Under the pieces are notes generated by a model that was given only the letters and a program-made list of their open reading frames with translations, was not told the DNA's origin and did not search any database. The position numbers and the translations under genes are program-made. 64,000 nucleotides of DNA from CAZWRN01 sp964446685 (GTDB lineage Bacteria; Patescibacteriota; Microgenomatia; Daviesbacterales; UBA10151). The stretch lies in assembly GCA_964446685.1 (NCBI GenBank), contig CAYUPO010000006.1:13470-77469 (forward strand). The letters run 5' to 3'. Positions 8,132 to 17,019 of the stretch are shown in pieces (within the stretch, counting starts at the first letter, position 1; every line of letters begins with the position of its first letter).

Positions 8132-8548
8132 TTAGACAGATGATTTATTTTTTGGGCCGGAACAAACAACTTCAAACAAAATTTTATCCGGTGTTTCAAA
8201 CATAATCTGATAATAAATCCGGTCATCTCCGGAAAACTCCGGGCGGTATTTGGGAGTTCCAAACAAAGATTCAACACCAATTTTTCGCAAAAATTCGGCA
8301 ATATCATTTACCGGTTCAATTGAATCAACTCCTATTCCAATATGATTAACACCTACAGCATCATAGTCATAAGGAGCATCTTTTTGTTTTGGGAGAAACC
8401 ACAGGCTGCCGCTTCTACCACTATCAAAGCCAACAATCTGCTCGTTTTCCATAATAATTTTCCAACCCAAAAATTCCATTAAGTCTTTATAAAATAGGAT
8501 ATTTTCAAAATCAATATTTAGCTGGAGGTGGTTGAGGTACGAATTCAT
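8132..8548 (-). CDS. VOC (glyoxalase/bleomycin-resistance) superfamily protein
   Basis: Two beta-alpha-beta-beta-beta halves are recognisable: HLQLNIDFENILFYKDLMEFLGWK at the start and VNHIGIGVDSIEPVNDIAEFL in the middle. YQIMFETPDKILFEVV holds the C-terminal Glu metal ligand. At 138 residues it is a single-domain member. The substrate is unknown. Two more VOC-type genes are at 15263-15622 and 24301-24801, and a relic at 20895-20959. Confidence 0.82.
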   Translation of the reverse strand: MNSYLNHLQLNIDFENILFYKDLMEFLGWKIIMENEQIVGFDSGRSGSLWFLPKQKDAPYDYDAVGVNHIGIGVDSIEPVNDIAEFLRKIGVESLFGTPKYRPEFSGDDRIYYQIMFETPDKILFEVVCSGPKNKSSV

Positions 8549-8556
8549 AATAATTA

Positions 8557-9084
8557 TTATACATCAGGAATAAATTTTAGCGCAGATGGATTTATGCAGT
8601 ATCTGAGTCCGGTGGGCTCTGGCCCGTCAGCAAAAACATGCCCCAGATGCCCGCCACATTTTTTACCGACAATTTCAGTTCGCACCACCCCCAGTGAGTT
8701 ATCCGGTATTTCTATAACAGACCCTTCAATCGGAGCCCAAAAACTAGGCCAACCTGTTTTTGAATCGTACTTTTGTTCTGAACGAAACACCGCTTCCCCG
8801 CAATCAGCAGTGACAAAAGTACCCGGTCTTTTTTCATGAAGCAGAACTTCTTCGGAAAAAGGGTAATCTGTCCCCTTCTCCCTTAAAACATAGAACTGTT
8901 GCGGAGTAAGTATCTTTCTCCATTCCTGATCTGATTTTGTAACCTCGGGAATAAAATCAGTATTTTCAGCTTGTCGGGGAGTTATAGTTTCATTCCGGAA
9001 AATGACTGAGTAGCCAATGGAAACGACGACTATTATAATTACCATCAGAGAAACCAGAAATTGTGGATTTTTAATTTTCTTCAT
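8557..9084 (-). CDS. msrB: Membrane-anchored peptide-methionine (R)-S-oxide reductase MsrB
   Basis: Reduces the R-epimer of methionine sulfoxide. An N-terminal anchor (FLVSLMVIIIVVVSIGYSVIF) is followed by the MsrB domain: EWRKILTPQQFYVLREKGTD, CGEAVFRSEQKYDSKTGWPSF, CGGHLGHVF and the catalytic RYCINPSALKF. Each CxxC zinc site of zinc-containing MsrB enzymes has kept only one Cys (ADCGEAVF, KKCGGHLG), so this is a zinc-free type. The anchor places the enzyme outside the membrane, unlike the cytosolic MsrA at 2888. The promoter TTAACT-17-TATACT is just upstream of the ATG. Confidence 0.95.
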   Translation of the reverse strand: MKKIKNPQFLVSLMVIIIVVVSIGYSVIFRNETITPRQAENTDFIPEVTKSDQEWRKILTPQQFYVLREKGTDYPFSEEVLLHEKRPGTFVTADCGEAVFRSEQKYDSKTGWPSFWAPIEGSVIEIPDNSLGVVRTEIVGKKCGGHLGHVFADGPEPTGLRYCINPSALKFIPDV

Positions 9085-9194
9085 TACATTTTCCAGTATA
9101 CCAAATTAATTTAAGTTAGTTAACTAATTTGGTCATTACCTGATCCTTACCCATAACTATTCCGTTTCATTTATGTCACAGTTATGGTTGAGTT

Positions 9195-9581
9195 ATGTCA
9201 TTACTTATAACAGTAGTTTTATTTGGAATAGTGTTTGCTTATTTTGCTACCCAGAATACTTCATTAGTTGATGTTTCTGTTTTAAATTCTGTTTTTACTC
9301 TGCCTTTATATGCACTCACTTTAGTTTCCCTCTTAGCCGGACTTTTGATATCAGCAATGATCAGTATGATTGATGGCTTATCCTCATCAATGGCCTTACA
9401 CCAAAAAGATAATAGTCTTAAACAAAAACAGCAAACAGTGGCAGAGATGTCAGATAAAATAAGAGATCTGGAGCTGGAGAACGCCAGGTTAAAAGGTCGA
9501 AGAGATTCTGTAATTGATGATTCATCAACTGCTGGTGAGAAAACCAGACATTTTTTCAGAAAACTAAGCAACCGGGTTTAA
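9195..9581 (+). CDS. LapA-like (DUF1049) membrane protein
   Basis: Two transmembrane helices (MSLLITVVLFGIVFAYFATQ and LYALTLVSLLAGLLISAMIS) are separated by the short NTSLVDVSVLNSVFTLPL strand typical of the LapA/YciS domain. A coiled-coil tail follows (about residues 75-110, KQKQQTVAEMSDKIRDLELE). The family is tied to lipopolysaccharide assembly in proteobacteria, but in organisms without LPS its function is unknown. At 128 residues it is the usual length. It is convergent with the ABC-F gene. Confidence 0.78.
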   Translation: MSLLITVVLFGIVFAYFATQNTSLVDVSVLNSVFTLPLYALTLVSLLAGLLISAMISMIDGLSSSMALHQKDNSLKQKQQTVAEMSDKIRDLELENARLKGRRDSVIDDSSTAGEKTRHFFRKLSNRV

Positions 9582-9584
9582 GGA

Positions 9585-11045
9585 TTATATTTCAGCTACT
9601 TTATCCAGAAAATCTTCGGACCAGAAGTCAAAATAATTTTCCGGCAATATTAAAGCTCTTCTTGGTTGTAACTCTTTAATAAATTCTTCAGTATGGGAAA
9701 CAATTAATATCGCTCCTTTGTATTCTTTTAAAACCTGCAGAATAATTCTTTGCGACATGGTATCAAGATAAGTAGTTGGCTCATCAAGTATCAATAAATT
9801 GTAATCCTGCAGTAATAGTAATGCTATAGAAAGCCTGGTTTTTTCTCCACCGGACAATGTTCCAACATGCTGACTGATTTTATGATTTGGAAAAAGAAAG
9901 CTGGCCAGAACAGGTCTTGCGACACTATCTGGGATACTGCCTGCTCCCCTGGCTGTTTCAAGTAAACTTTTATTAAAATCCATTGTTTCAAATTCCTGAG
10001 AATAATACCCCACTTTTAGTCTTTCATCCCGGATGATCTCACCGCTGTCTGGTGTAAGCAGACCCATCAGGATTTTGATAAAAGTACTCTTACCCACCCC
10101 ATTTGGTCCAATCAAAGCAACTATCTCTCCCCTGTTTATTGTCAGATTAATATTATTTAAAATCTTTTTATCACCATAGGATTTTGAAATATTTATCGCT
10201 TTCAAAGGCAACTCGCCAATGGGAGAAGGATCGGGTAATCTAAATTTAATGGCTCTGACTTCCGGTGGAAGAGGTGGTAAACTTTCTTTCATCCGGGCCA
10301 CTCTTTTTTGCAGCTGAATTCTTTGTCTGACTCCGACCACTTTGATACTTTCATTTAGCCTATTTATATTTTGCTGGCCGACATGAACATGTTTTCTGAG
10401 TAAAGCCTCTTTATCAGCTCTTTGTTCTACCGCCTCAGAATAATTTCCTTTGTATTCCTCTATTTTTTTCAAAGGTGCATCGACATACAAAATTTTATCA
10501 ATATGTTTATCCAGCAGTTCGAGATCATGCGAGATTAATATCAGAGTTTTGGGATAGTTTCCTAAAAAATTCATCACCCATTCTTTGCCGGCGATATCCA
10601 AAAAGTTGGTTGGTTCATCCAGCAGTAAAATATCGGGTTCAGCTAATAAGGCCCGGGAGAGAGCAAGCCTGGTTTTTTGTCCTCCGGATAGTTTACTGGG
10701 AGAGGCATCAAGTGACAGCTCATGCAGTTCAACCCCTTTTAACATCAGATGCAGTTTGTAATCCAAGATACTGTTTTCCGGATCCAGATAATCTCTAACT
10801 GTTTCACACGCTTCCATGACCGGATCGTGTTTTACTTCCTGAGGCACCACACCAATACTGCCAATTACTTCCACCTTGCCGGTGTAATGTTTTTCCTGGT
10901 TGCAGAGGATTTTCAGTAAGGTACTTTTACCGGCGCCGTTTTGTCCGATCAGCCCGACTTTTTGGCCATCTCCGATCGAAAAAGTGACATCGTCAAAGAT
11001 CTGATGTGAATTATGGGAAAAAGATAAATTACGCACACTGAGCAT
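9585..11045 (-). CDS. ABC-F family ATP-binding protein
   Basis: Two ABC ATPase domains lie in one chain with no membrane domain. Domain 1 has GQNGAGKST, LSGGQKTRLALSRALL and DILLLDEPTNFLD; domain 2 has GPNGVGKST, LSGGEKTRLSIALLLL and LLILDEPTTYLD. The charged linker (about residues 205-270, EQRADKEALLRKHVHVGQQ) is the P-site tRNA-interaction motif region. ABC-F proteins act on ribosomes (EttA/Uup/ARE types). At 486 residues it is shorter than usual (about 530-650) and lacks a C-terminal extension. Resistance versus housekeeping role cannot be decided. Confidence 0.93.
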   Translation of the reverse strand: MLSVRNLSFSHNSHQIFDDVTFSIGDGQKVGLIGQNGAGKSTLLKILCNQEKHYTGKVEVIGSIGVVPQEVKHDPVMEACETVRDYLDPENSILDYKLHLMLKGVELHELSLDASPSKLSGGQKTRLALSRALLAEPDILLLDEPTNFLDIAGKEWVMNFLGNYPKTLILISHDLELLDKHIDKILYVDAPLKKIEEYKGNYSEAVEQRADKEALLRKHVHVGQQNINRLNESIKVVGVRQRIQLQKRVARMKESLPPLPPEVRAIKFRLPDPSPIGELPLKAINISKSYGDKKILNNINLTINRGEIVALIGPNGVGKSTFIKILMGLLTPDSGEIIRDERLKVGYYSQEFETMDFNKSLLETARGAGSIPDSVARPVLASFLFPNHKISQHVGTLSGGEKTRLSIALLLLQDYNLLILDEPTTYLDTMSQRIILQVLKEYKGAILIVSHTEEFIKELQPRRALILPENYFDFWSEDFLDKVAEI

Positions 11046-11092
11046 TAGGGTATTATAGCTGAAATGGATAATTTATGCTCAAAAAGTGAGAA

Positions 11093-11941
11093 TTAATTTT
11101 TAAAAGTATCGCACTGATTAAAATCACCACTGTTGAATCCTTTGTTAAACCACTCCACCCGCTGCTCGGAGGACCCATGGGTCCATGATTCTGGGTTGAC
11201 CTGTCCGTTTACTTTTTGCTGAATTCTGTCATCTCCTACTGCTTCTGCAGCATCAATGGCTTCTGTTATCTCCCCCTGTTCAAAAACATTTTGATCCTTT
11301 AATGAATTTGCCCAGATGCCAGCGAAACAATCAGCCTGAAGTTCCAGATTTACTGACAACTGATTTTCCTGAGAAGGATTTCTTTCCTGCTGATTTCTGA
11401 CACTATCCATCAGTCCCAACTCATTTTGGACATGATGTCCTATTTCATGAGCAATAACATAAGCTTCTGCCACATCTCCCCCTTCTGCTCCCAGTTGGTT
11501 AGTCAGTTCATCAAAAAATGTTTCATCCAGATAAATTGTACTGTCCAGCGGACAGTAATGTGGGCCAACCCGGGAATCTGCCCCGCCGCATGAAGATTCA
11601 GTTAAGGTTCTGAAAAGAACTAGTTTTGGCGCATCATACTTTTCCCCTTTTTGAGAGAAGATGCCATTCCAGACATCGTTCCCTGAACCTAAAACAGTAC
11701 TGGCAAATTGTTCATACTGGTCATTTCCTTCATATTCTGAAACATAGCGATTTTCATTTTGAACCCCCAAAGTTGACGGATCGATCTGAGTCAGAATATC
11801 TGTCAGATCTCCACCATTTAAGTAGTTAAATAGTAACAACAGGGCTATTCCCCCCACCCCAAGTCCTCCCCCGACTGCTGCAGGATTTGCTCTTCTGTCT
11901 TCAACATTACCCCGACTAGATAGACGATCCCAAAATGCCAT
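11093..11941 (-). CDS. YpfJ-type neutral zinc metallopeptidase
   Basis: The N-terminus MAFWDRLSSRGNVEDRR plus a Gly-rich transmembrane segment (GGGLGVGGIALLLLFNYL) is the standard start of the YpfJ/KPN_02809 family. The zinc motif is AYVIAHEIGHHVQNELG, with the third ligand region ELQADCFAGIWA. The C-terminal block THGSSEQRVEWFNKGFNSGD is also conserved. At 282 residues it is full length. The catalytic domain is predicted outside the membrane. Substrates of the family are unknown. Confidence 0.93.
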   Translation of the reverse strand: MAFWDRLSSRGNVEDRRANPAAVGGGLGVGGIALLLLFNYLNGGDLTDILTQIDPSTLGVQNENRYVSEYEGNDQYEQFASTVLGSGNDVWNGIFSQKGEKYDAPKLVLFRTLTESSCGGADSRVGPHYCPLDSTIYLDETFFDELTNQLGAEGGDVAEAYVIAHEIGHHVQNELGLMDSVRNQQERNPSQENQLSVNLELQADCFAGIWANSLKDQNVFEQGEITEAIDAAEAVGDDRIQQKVNGQVNPESWTHGSSEQRVEWFNKGFNSGDFNQCDTFKN

Positions 11942-12054
11942 TAAAACATGTTAACTGTTGAGTTTTATTACTAAGTAGTAATTGAGTAAAAATTAGGCAA
12001 GTTTTTGATGCCTGGGTTTAGTCCAACTATTAAATAGAGGATGGCTATTATAGA

Positions 12055-13821
12055 ATGAATCTGATGCCCTCTTTTATGCGAAAGAATTTTTTATTTAAAG
12101 ATAAGAATGTTGTTCTTTTAATTGTTATTTTGGTTGCCGCTTTTTTGATCCGAACGGTTTATCTGAATCAGGTTCCTCCCGGAATAGCTAATGATGAAAT
12201 AAATATCATTATTAATGCCCAGTCTTTTTTGAAAACCGGTGAAAATATTCCAGGTGTTGTGACAGGTATTTTTGGAACGCCCAAGGGGGACCTTAATGGC
12301 GGAATTCATAGTGAAGTTAGTTCTTATCTGCTGATGCCTTTTATTGCGCTAACTGGTTTTGTCTGGCCATGGGTCAAACTGCCTTTTGTTTTTGCCGGAC
12401 TTGGCATTGTAACTCTATCTTTTCTAATTGTTCGCAAACTGATAAATACAAATGCTGCGATGATTGCATCTGTTGTCTCCGCTTTATCTCCCTGGACTAT
12501 TTTTTATGGCAGATCTGGGTATGAGTCAATCTTAAGTTCCTTCTTTTATTTACTGGGTATTTATCTGGTTTTATCACTTAAAAAATGGAGAATTCTTTAT
12601 GCTTTCCCAATTTTTCTGCTGGGAATGGGAAGTTATTTTTCGGCTAAAACTTTAATGCTTCCTATTATTATAGTAGCTGTTATAAGTGTCATGCTTTTAA
12701 AACCAAAAGAATCCAAAATCCCCGGAGTTTCTCTGATAATAATTGCAGTTTTATTTATGGCTTTGTATCTGCCAATTTTAAAAAACACCCCAGCCGGCAG
12801 CCGGTTTGATGAGCTGAGTAATACTAAAATTGTGGATTTAGTCAATATTAAACGGACAGCTGCTTTAGAACAGCCAGCCGCGAATTTATATGAGAATAAA
12901 ATAGCTGAAGATCTGAAGTACCGGATAAAAGCCTCTTTTGGTGGTTTTTCTCTGAGTTATCTTTTTCTGGACGGACAACCGGAGAATATCCCCTCCCTGG
13001 CAATTCCTGATCATGCTTTTTTGTATCTGATAGATCTGCCTTTTATTTTATTAGGATGTTTTTTTCTGGCAAAGTTTTATCCGAAAGTTTTATTTTTAAT
13101 CGGCGGGCTTCTGACAACAACACTTATTCCTAACTCTTTGAACTTACAGGGGACTACTTACTCGATCCGGACGGTTATTTTGTTTCCAGTCCTATCAATG
13201 GTCTCAGCAATTGGAATTTATTATGTTATTAGTCTTTTTAAAAACAGCTCCTGGCGATACGGCACAGGGTTATTTATCTCTTTAATATATCTGATCTTTG
13301 TTGGGAATTTCATTTTTCAGTATTTTGGCAGACTGCCGGTTGATCGTAATGAAGGATGGTTTCTGCCACAAAGAACTGCCTTCCGGTATGCTACGTTAAT
13401 GAATAATCAATCCCCGGCTACAGTCGTAAATATTATTTCCCAGGAAACAAAACCTGATTTTTACAGATATCTTCTCTTTTCTGCTTCATATACTGAAAAA
13501 TCAAAAATTGCAAATATTAACCAGCAAATTGAAAACCAGGATTATTCAGCAAATAACGTCCGCATTACCGGAAATTGCCCAGATCTGTTTGACCCAAATC
13601 AGATATACCTGATCGATGGACGGATTGATTGTACTAGCGAAAAAGTGAGAGAAATTGCTTCAATTAAAGATGCCGGAACTAAATTTAGAATTGTAAACGA
13701 TCAGCTTTGTAAAAACTCTGATTCACAAAAGTATCCCTTTGTTAAAGATATTAATAAACTAAACGTTGAGTCTTTATCAGTTGATGATTTTTGCCAGACC
13801 TTTGTCACTTTTAACCGCTAA
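12055..13821 (+). CDS. GT-C fold glycosyltransferase (PMT/ArnT-like), polytopic
   Basis: A 588-residue protein with about ten transmembrane helices. The first loop contains PPGIANDEINIIINAQS, where the acidic D/E pair after helix 1 is the catalytic-loop signature of GT-C (family 39/83-like) enzymes that use polyprenyl-phosphate sugars. The C-terminal 170 residues form a soluble domain (FYRYLLFSASYTEKSKIANI). It probably glycosylates surface proteins or lipids. In-frame ATGs at 12055, 12064 and 12076 compete; a -10-like TATTAT at 12046-12051 favours one of the later ones. It is convergent with the SGNH gene. Confidence 0.8.
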   Translation: MNLMPSFMRKNFLFKDKNVVLLIVILVAAFLIRTVYLNQVPPGIANDEINIIINAQSFLKTGENIPGVVTGIFGTPKGDLNGGIHSEVSSYLLMPFIALTGFVWPWVKLPFVFAGLGIVTLSFLIVRKLINTNAAMIASVVSALSPWTIFYGRSGYESILSSFFYLLGIYLVLSLKKWRILYAFPIFLLGMGSYFSAKTLMLPIIIVAVISVMLLKPKESKIPGVSLIIIAVLFMALYLPILKNTPAGSRFDELSNTKIVDLVNIKRTAALEQPAANLYENKIAEDLKYRIKASFGGFSLSYLFLDGQPENIPSLAIPDHAFLYLIDLPFILLGCFFLAKFYPKVLFLIGGLLTTTLIPNSLNLQGTTYSIRTVILFPVLSMVSAIGIYYVISLFKNSSWRYGTGLFISLIYLIFVGNFIFQYFGRLPVDRNEGWFLPQRTAFRYATLMNNQSPATVVNIISQETKPDFYRYLLFSASYTEKSKIANINQQIENQDYSANNVRITGNCPDLFDPNQIYLIDGRIDCTSEKVREIASIKDAGTKFRIVNDQLCKNSDSQKYPFVKDINKLNVESLSVDDFCQTFVTFNR

Positions 13822-13822
13822 T

Positions 13823-14590
13823 TTATTGGCAGTGTTCAGGTTGGCTTTGAAGAGCTTCGGCAATTGCCTTATTTAAGACTTTTGTCCAGACAGCATAGCC
13901 TCTTTCATTGGGATGAAATCTATCCTCCGCAAACAAAGTATTATCTTCTCTGAATATCGGACCGGTTTCTTTGGCAATGGGGGCTAAAGTGATGTTATAT
14001 TTTTGAATTAGCTGATCAAAAACATTGTTATATTGCTGCGTTCTAAGTCCGGCTACCCAACGAAGTGGTTGGGCAAATCTGGGAATTGATCCCATATCCG
14101 GTGTTCCTGTGACGACTATTTTAACTTTACAATTTCCTGCAATCAGCTGATCTAGGATCTGCTGCATATTATTTTTTATATCATTGGTAGATTTAAGTTG
14201 AGTCAGATCATTGGCGCTAATGGCTACTAACACCAGATCCGGTTTCAAATTTACTCCCTCTTTAATCTGATTTTGTAATACATCAGCAGTGGTCGCTCCT
14301 GATATTGAAAAATTTGTAAAAGAAACCTGATAATTTTTAGCGAGTTCCTGAGCAGTCTGCATAGCAATTCCTTTTTGATAATCTGCCCCCTGCCCGGCTG
14401 AGGAGCTATCACCTAATACAACATAGTTTAGCTTTTGTTGACCTGTACCCAAACTGATAGTTGATCTCTCGGGATTGATAAACTGTTCTTTTGGCCCGCT
14501 TCTGGCAATCATTGCTTCACCCACCAGGATCACTAGCAGTAATACTGGTATTCCGATTACGACAGCAATAATAATTTGATTTAAAGTCAT
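13823..14590 (-). CDS. SGNH/GDSL-type esterase, membrane anchored
   Basis: One N-terminal helix (IIIAVVIGIPVLLLVILVGEAMI) precedes an SGNH hydrolase domain. Block I is YVVLGDSSSAGQG with the nucleophilic Ser; the Gly block follows; block III is LVAISANDLTQ with the Asn; block V is EDRFHPNERGYAVW with the catalytic Asp/His. It probably removes acyl groups from lipids or polysaccharides outside the membrane. The 255-residue length is typical. It is divergent from the UPF0314 gene. Confidence 0.9.
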   Translation of the reverse strand: MTLNQIIIAVVIGIPVLLLVILVGEAMIARSGPKEQFINPERSTISLGTGQQKLNYVVLGDSSSAGQGADYQKGIAMQTAQELAKNYQVSFTNFSISGATTADVLQNQIKEGVNLKPDLVLVAISANDLTQLKSTNDIKNNMQQILDQLIAGNCKVKIVVTGTPDMGSIPRFAQPLRWVAGLRTQQYNNVFDQLIQKYNITLAPIAKETGPIFREDNTLFAEDRFHPNERGYAVWTKVLNKAIAEALQSQPEHCQ

Positions 14591-14626
14591 TTGTTCATCT
14601 TAACAGATTTAGTTGTTCTTAGTATT

Positions 14627-14654
14627 TTGACCTGTTAGAGGTATATACTAGAAT
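14627..14654 (+). promoter_or_regulatory. Promoter of UPF0314 gene
   Basis: TTGACC (14627-14632), a 16-base spacer, TAGAAT (14649-14654). The ATG at 14666 is 12 bases past the -10 box, so the 5' leader would be about 5 nt. Confidence 0.45.
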
Positions 14655-14665
14655 TAAAGCTAACA

Positions 14666-15223
14666 ATGATTTATAAGTTCCGCTACTTAATATCCACACT
14701 GATTACTTTGTTTATTACAGCAATCAGCCAATATTCATTTGGCAGAGTTATTATCTGTAAATGCGGTTATATTAAGCTGTGGCACAGTGCAATCTGGAGT
14801 AGTGAAAATTCCCAGCATCTGACAGATTGGTACACTTTTTCTCATATAATTCATGGTTTTGCTTTTTATTACCTTGGCAAACTATTTAAGAAACTGTCTT
14901 TATTTCAGACTTTTTTAATGGCTTTAGCAATTGAAGGTTTTTGGGAAATTTTAGAAAATAGTAGCTTCATTATTAATAGATACCGTGAATCAACTGTTTC
15001 ACTTGATTATTACGGTGACAGTATTATCAATTCCCTATTTGATATTCTGGCAATGGTACTTGGTTTTTATCTGGCCAAAAAGCTTCCCGCTAGGTTAATT
15101 ATCTTTCTGATTATATTAATGGAAATAGGTGTTGGTTTTTGGATTCGCGACAATCTAACTCTGAATATCTTAATGCTTATTTATCCACTAGATTCAGTCA
15201 AACAGTGGCAGCTGGGAAATTAA
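14666..15223 (+). CDS. UPF0314/DUF2585-like membrane protein
   Basis: Five to six predicted membrane helices. The conserved family blocks are present: WYTFSHIIHGFAFYYLGKL, then EGFWEILENSSFIINRYRE and YYGDSIINSLFDILAM, which carry the WE-x-x-EN, RYRE and GDSIINS motifs of UPF0314. The family is best known from alphaproteobacteria and its function is unknown. At 185 residues it is standard length. Its presence here could reflect transfer. Confidence 0.8.
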   Translation: MIYKFRYLISTLITLFITAISQYSFGRVIICKCGYIKLWHSAIWSSENSQHLTDWYTFSHIIHGFAFYYLGKLFKKLSLFQTFLMALAIEGFWEILENSSFIINRYRESTVSLDYYGDSIINSLFDILAMVLGFYLAKKLPARLIIFLIILMEIGVGFWIRDNLTLNILMLIYPLDSVKQWQLGN

Positions 15224-15262
15224 TTCCGGCAAAAGTTGGTTTGAAAATTTAAAAAGTTGAAT

Positions 15263-15622
15263 CTATGCTTCCCAGGGGGTCATTAATTGAAAGTAGTTGC
15301 CATCTGGATCTGCCAATGTTGCTATCCAGGCATCACCCATTTCATATGGTTCTTTGACTACTTTTGCGCCTTTGATTTTGGAGATTCTTTCAAATTCTTC
15401 TTTAACTTCTTTTGTCTCAAAGTTGAACATGATTCTACCTGGATCTTTGGCTTCACCAGTCATCTCAGAGTGTTCGCCTACTGAAAAGAAAGCATTTCCA
15501 ACACTCCAGCCATGCCATCCACCTTCATTCATATCACATTTTCTTTCAAACATTGCTTCATAGAATTCGGCCATCTCTTTGATTTGCATTGTACCAAGCA
15601 TTACTGAATTAAGATTTAACAT
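15263..15622 (-). CDS. VOC superfamily protein
   Basis: A single glyoxalase-like domain of 119 residues: MLNLNSVMLGTMQIKEMAEF at the N-terminus (first beta-alpha unit), then WHGWSVGNAFFSVGEHSEMT, and the ending DAWIATLADPDGNYFQLMTP, the usual D-P-(D/E)-G-N-x-(F/I) turn with the C-terminal ligand region. The substrate is not assignable. It lies in a run of small accessory genes. Confidence 0.85.
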   Translation of the reverse strand: MLNLNSVMLGTMQIKEMAEFYEAMFERKCDMNEGGWHGWSVGNAFFSVGEHSEMTGEAKDPGRIMFNFETKEVKEEFERISKIKGAKVVKEPYEMGDAWIATLADPDGNYFQLMTPWEA

Positions 15623-15681
15623 TAAGTTATCTTAATCTGTTTAGTAAGGAAACTCAAGTGGGTTGTGTAAGAATGCAGTAA

Positions 15682-16974
15682 CTATTTGGCATAAGCCTCT
15701 GAAAGCTGACGGTAAAATCTGGTTTTCATCGCTAAAATTGTAACTAATAGACCAATAAGACTCGCTACAATAAATACCAGTGCTATACCCCGACCGATCC
15801 CAGTGCCAAACCAACTGCCAATTAGTTCCACACCTTTACCGGTAGTCATAAAAGGGATAAATACAAATTGAGCCAGCGGACCTATTAAAAAAGCGGTTAC
15901 AGGAGAAGCCGACTGTTCAACACTTTGAGCAAATCCAAACACTCTCCCCTGCCTGTCAGGTGGAACAACTTTTTGTAAGATGGTTTGCTCCGAAGCTTCT
16001 ATAAAAGGCATCAATGTCATCCAGACTGCCATACCAGCTATCAGGAGCCAGATCCACGGCTGGACAGTAAACAAAGCCGCAGCTATCCACATAACGATGT
16101 TACACAGAAACATGGTTTTTAAAGGGTTTTTTCCAAGTCCCAGTTTGGCAATAATCAGTCCCCCAGCTATAAAGCCGAAACTCAAACAACCAAAAATTAT
16201 TCCCCAGACCTGAACAGAGACCAGACTCAGTCCATAAGCATCCATCAGAGACATAAATACTCCTCCCAATAAATTATTAAACATATTAAACACAATCAAA
16301 GCCGCAAGACCGGGAATTGCTGCAACCACTTTGATTGTTCCTTTAATATCGATTTTAGAGGTGCCAGTCTGATGGGTATGAATAATCTTTTTTTCCGGCA
16401 TCTTAATCATCAGCAGATGAATTATTGGTAAAACTGTAAACACGACACCGCAAAGCAGCACCCACCACATACCGCCATAGGCCAGGACCAAACCACTGGC
16501 TACAGAAGTGATTGCGAAAGAAACTCCAATCATCGAACCTGAAAGACCATTGGCTTTATCACGGTTTTTCTCATCCACCAACAAAGTAACTGCAGTCGGA
16601 AGAGCAATATTCCGGATATTACCAGCGATTGCCCCAAATAAAATCAACAGGATAATTACCCATAACTGATAATATTCAATCGATTTAAAAAACATTTCCG
16701 GTGTCACCAGATAAAAGAAGAAACTAAGACTAAAAAAGATTAGTGTTGCAACGCTCGATATCAGCATGGCGGATTTTTTGGTATGGTGGTCAACAATTGA
16801 ACCAAACCAAAAACCGGACATTGCAGTGATCAGTACATAAAAACCTGAAACTATAGAGGTAGCAAAGACTGAAAGTGTTTCCAGATATACCCAGTAAACC
16901 AAGGCAAACCAGACAAAGTTATTGGTCACTGAAGCTACCAAAGTATTCCCCAAAAGTTGATAAAAAGTGCGCAT
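15682..16974 (-). CDS. Major facilitator superfamily exporter
   Basis: 430 residues with 12 predicted helices. It has the loop 2-3 basic motif GSIVDHHTKKSAML (variant of motif A), a long central loop (KMPEKKIIHTHQTG), and VVPPDRQGRVFGFAQS, characteristic of the MFS_3/enterobactin-exporter-like and multidrug subfamily. It is probably a proton-driven efflux pump of unknown substrate. It has short neighbours on the same strand and no adjacent regulator. Confidence 0.88.
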   Translation of the reverse strand: MRTFYQLLGNTLVASVTNNFVWFALVYWVYLETLSVFATSIVSGFYVLITAMSGFWFGSIVDHHTKKSAMLISSVATLIFFSLSFFFYLVTPEMFFKSIEYYQLWVIILLILFGAIAGNIRNIALPTAVTLLVDEKNRDKANGLSGSMIGVSFAITSVASGLVLAYGGMWWVLLCGVVFTVLPIIHLLMIKMPEKKIIHTHQTGTSKIDIKGTIKVVAAIPGLAALIVFNMFNNLLGGVFMSLMDAYGLSLVSVQVWGIIFGCLSFGFIAGGLIIAKLGLGKNPLKTMFLCNIVMWIAAALFTVQPWIWLLIAGMAVWMTLMPFIEASEQTILQKVVPPDRQGRVFGFAQSVEQSASPVTAFLIGPLAQFVFIPFMTTGKGVELIGSWFGTGIGRGIALVFIVASLIGLLVTILAMKTRFYRQLSEAYAK

Positions 16975-17019
16975 CAGGGAATTATATAAAAACTCTATAA
17001 GAATGGCTAATTAAATTTA

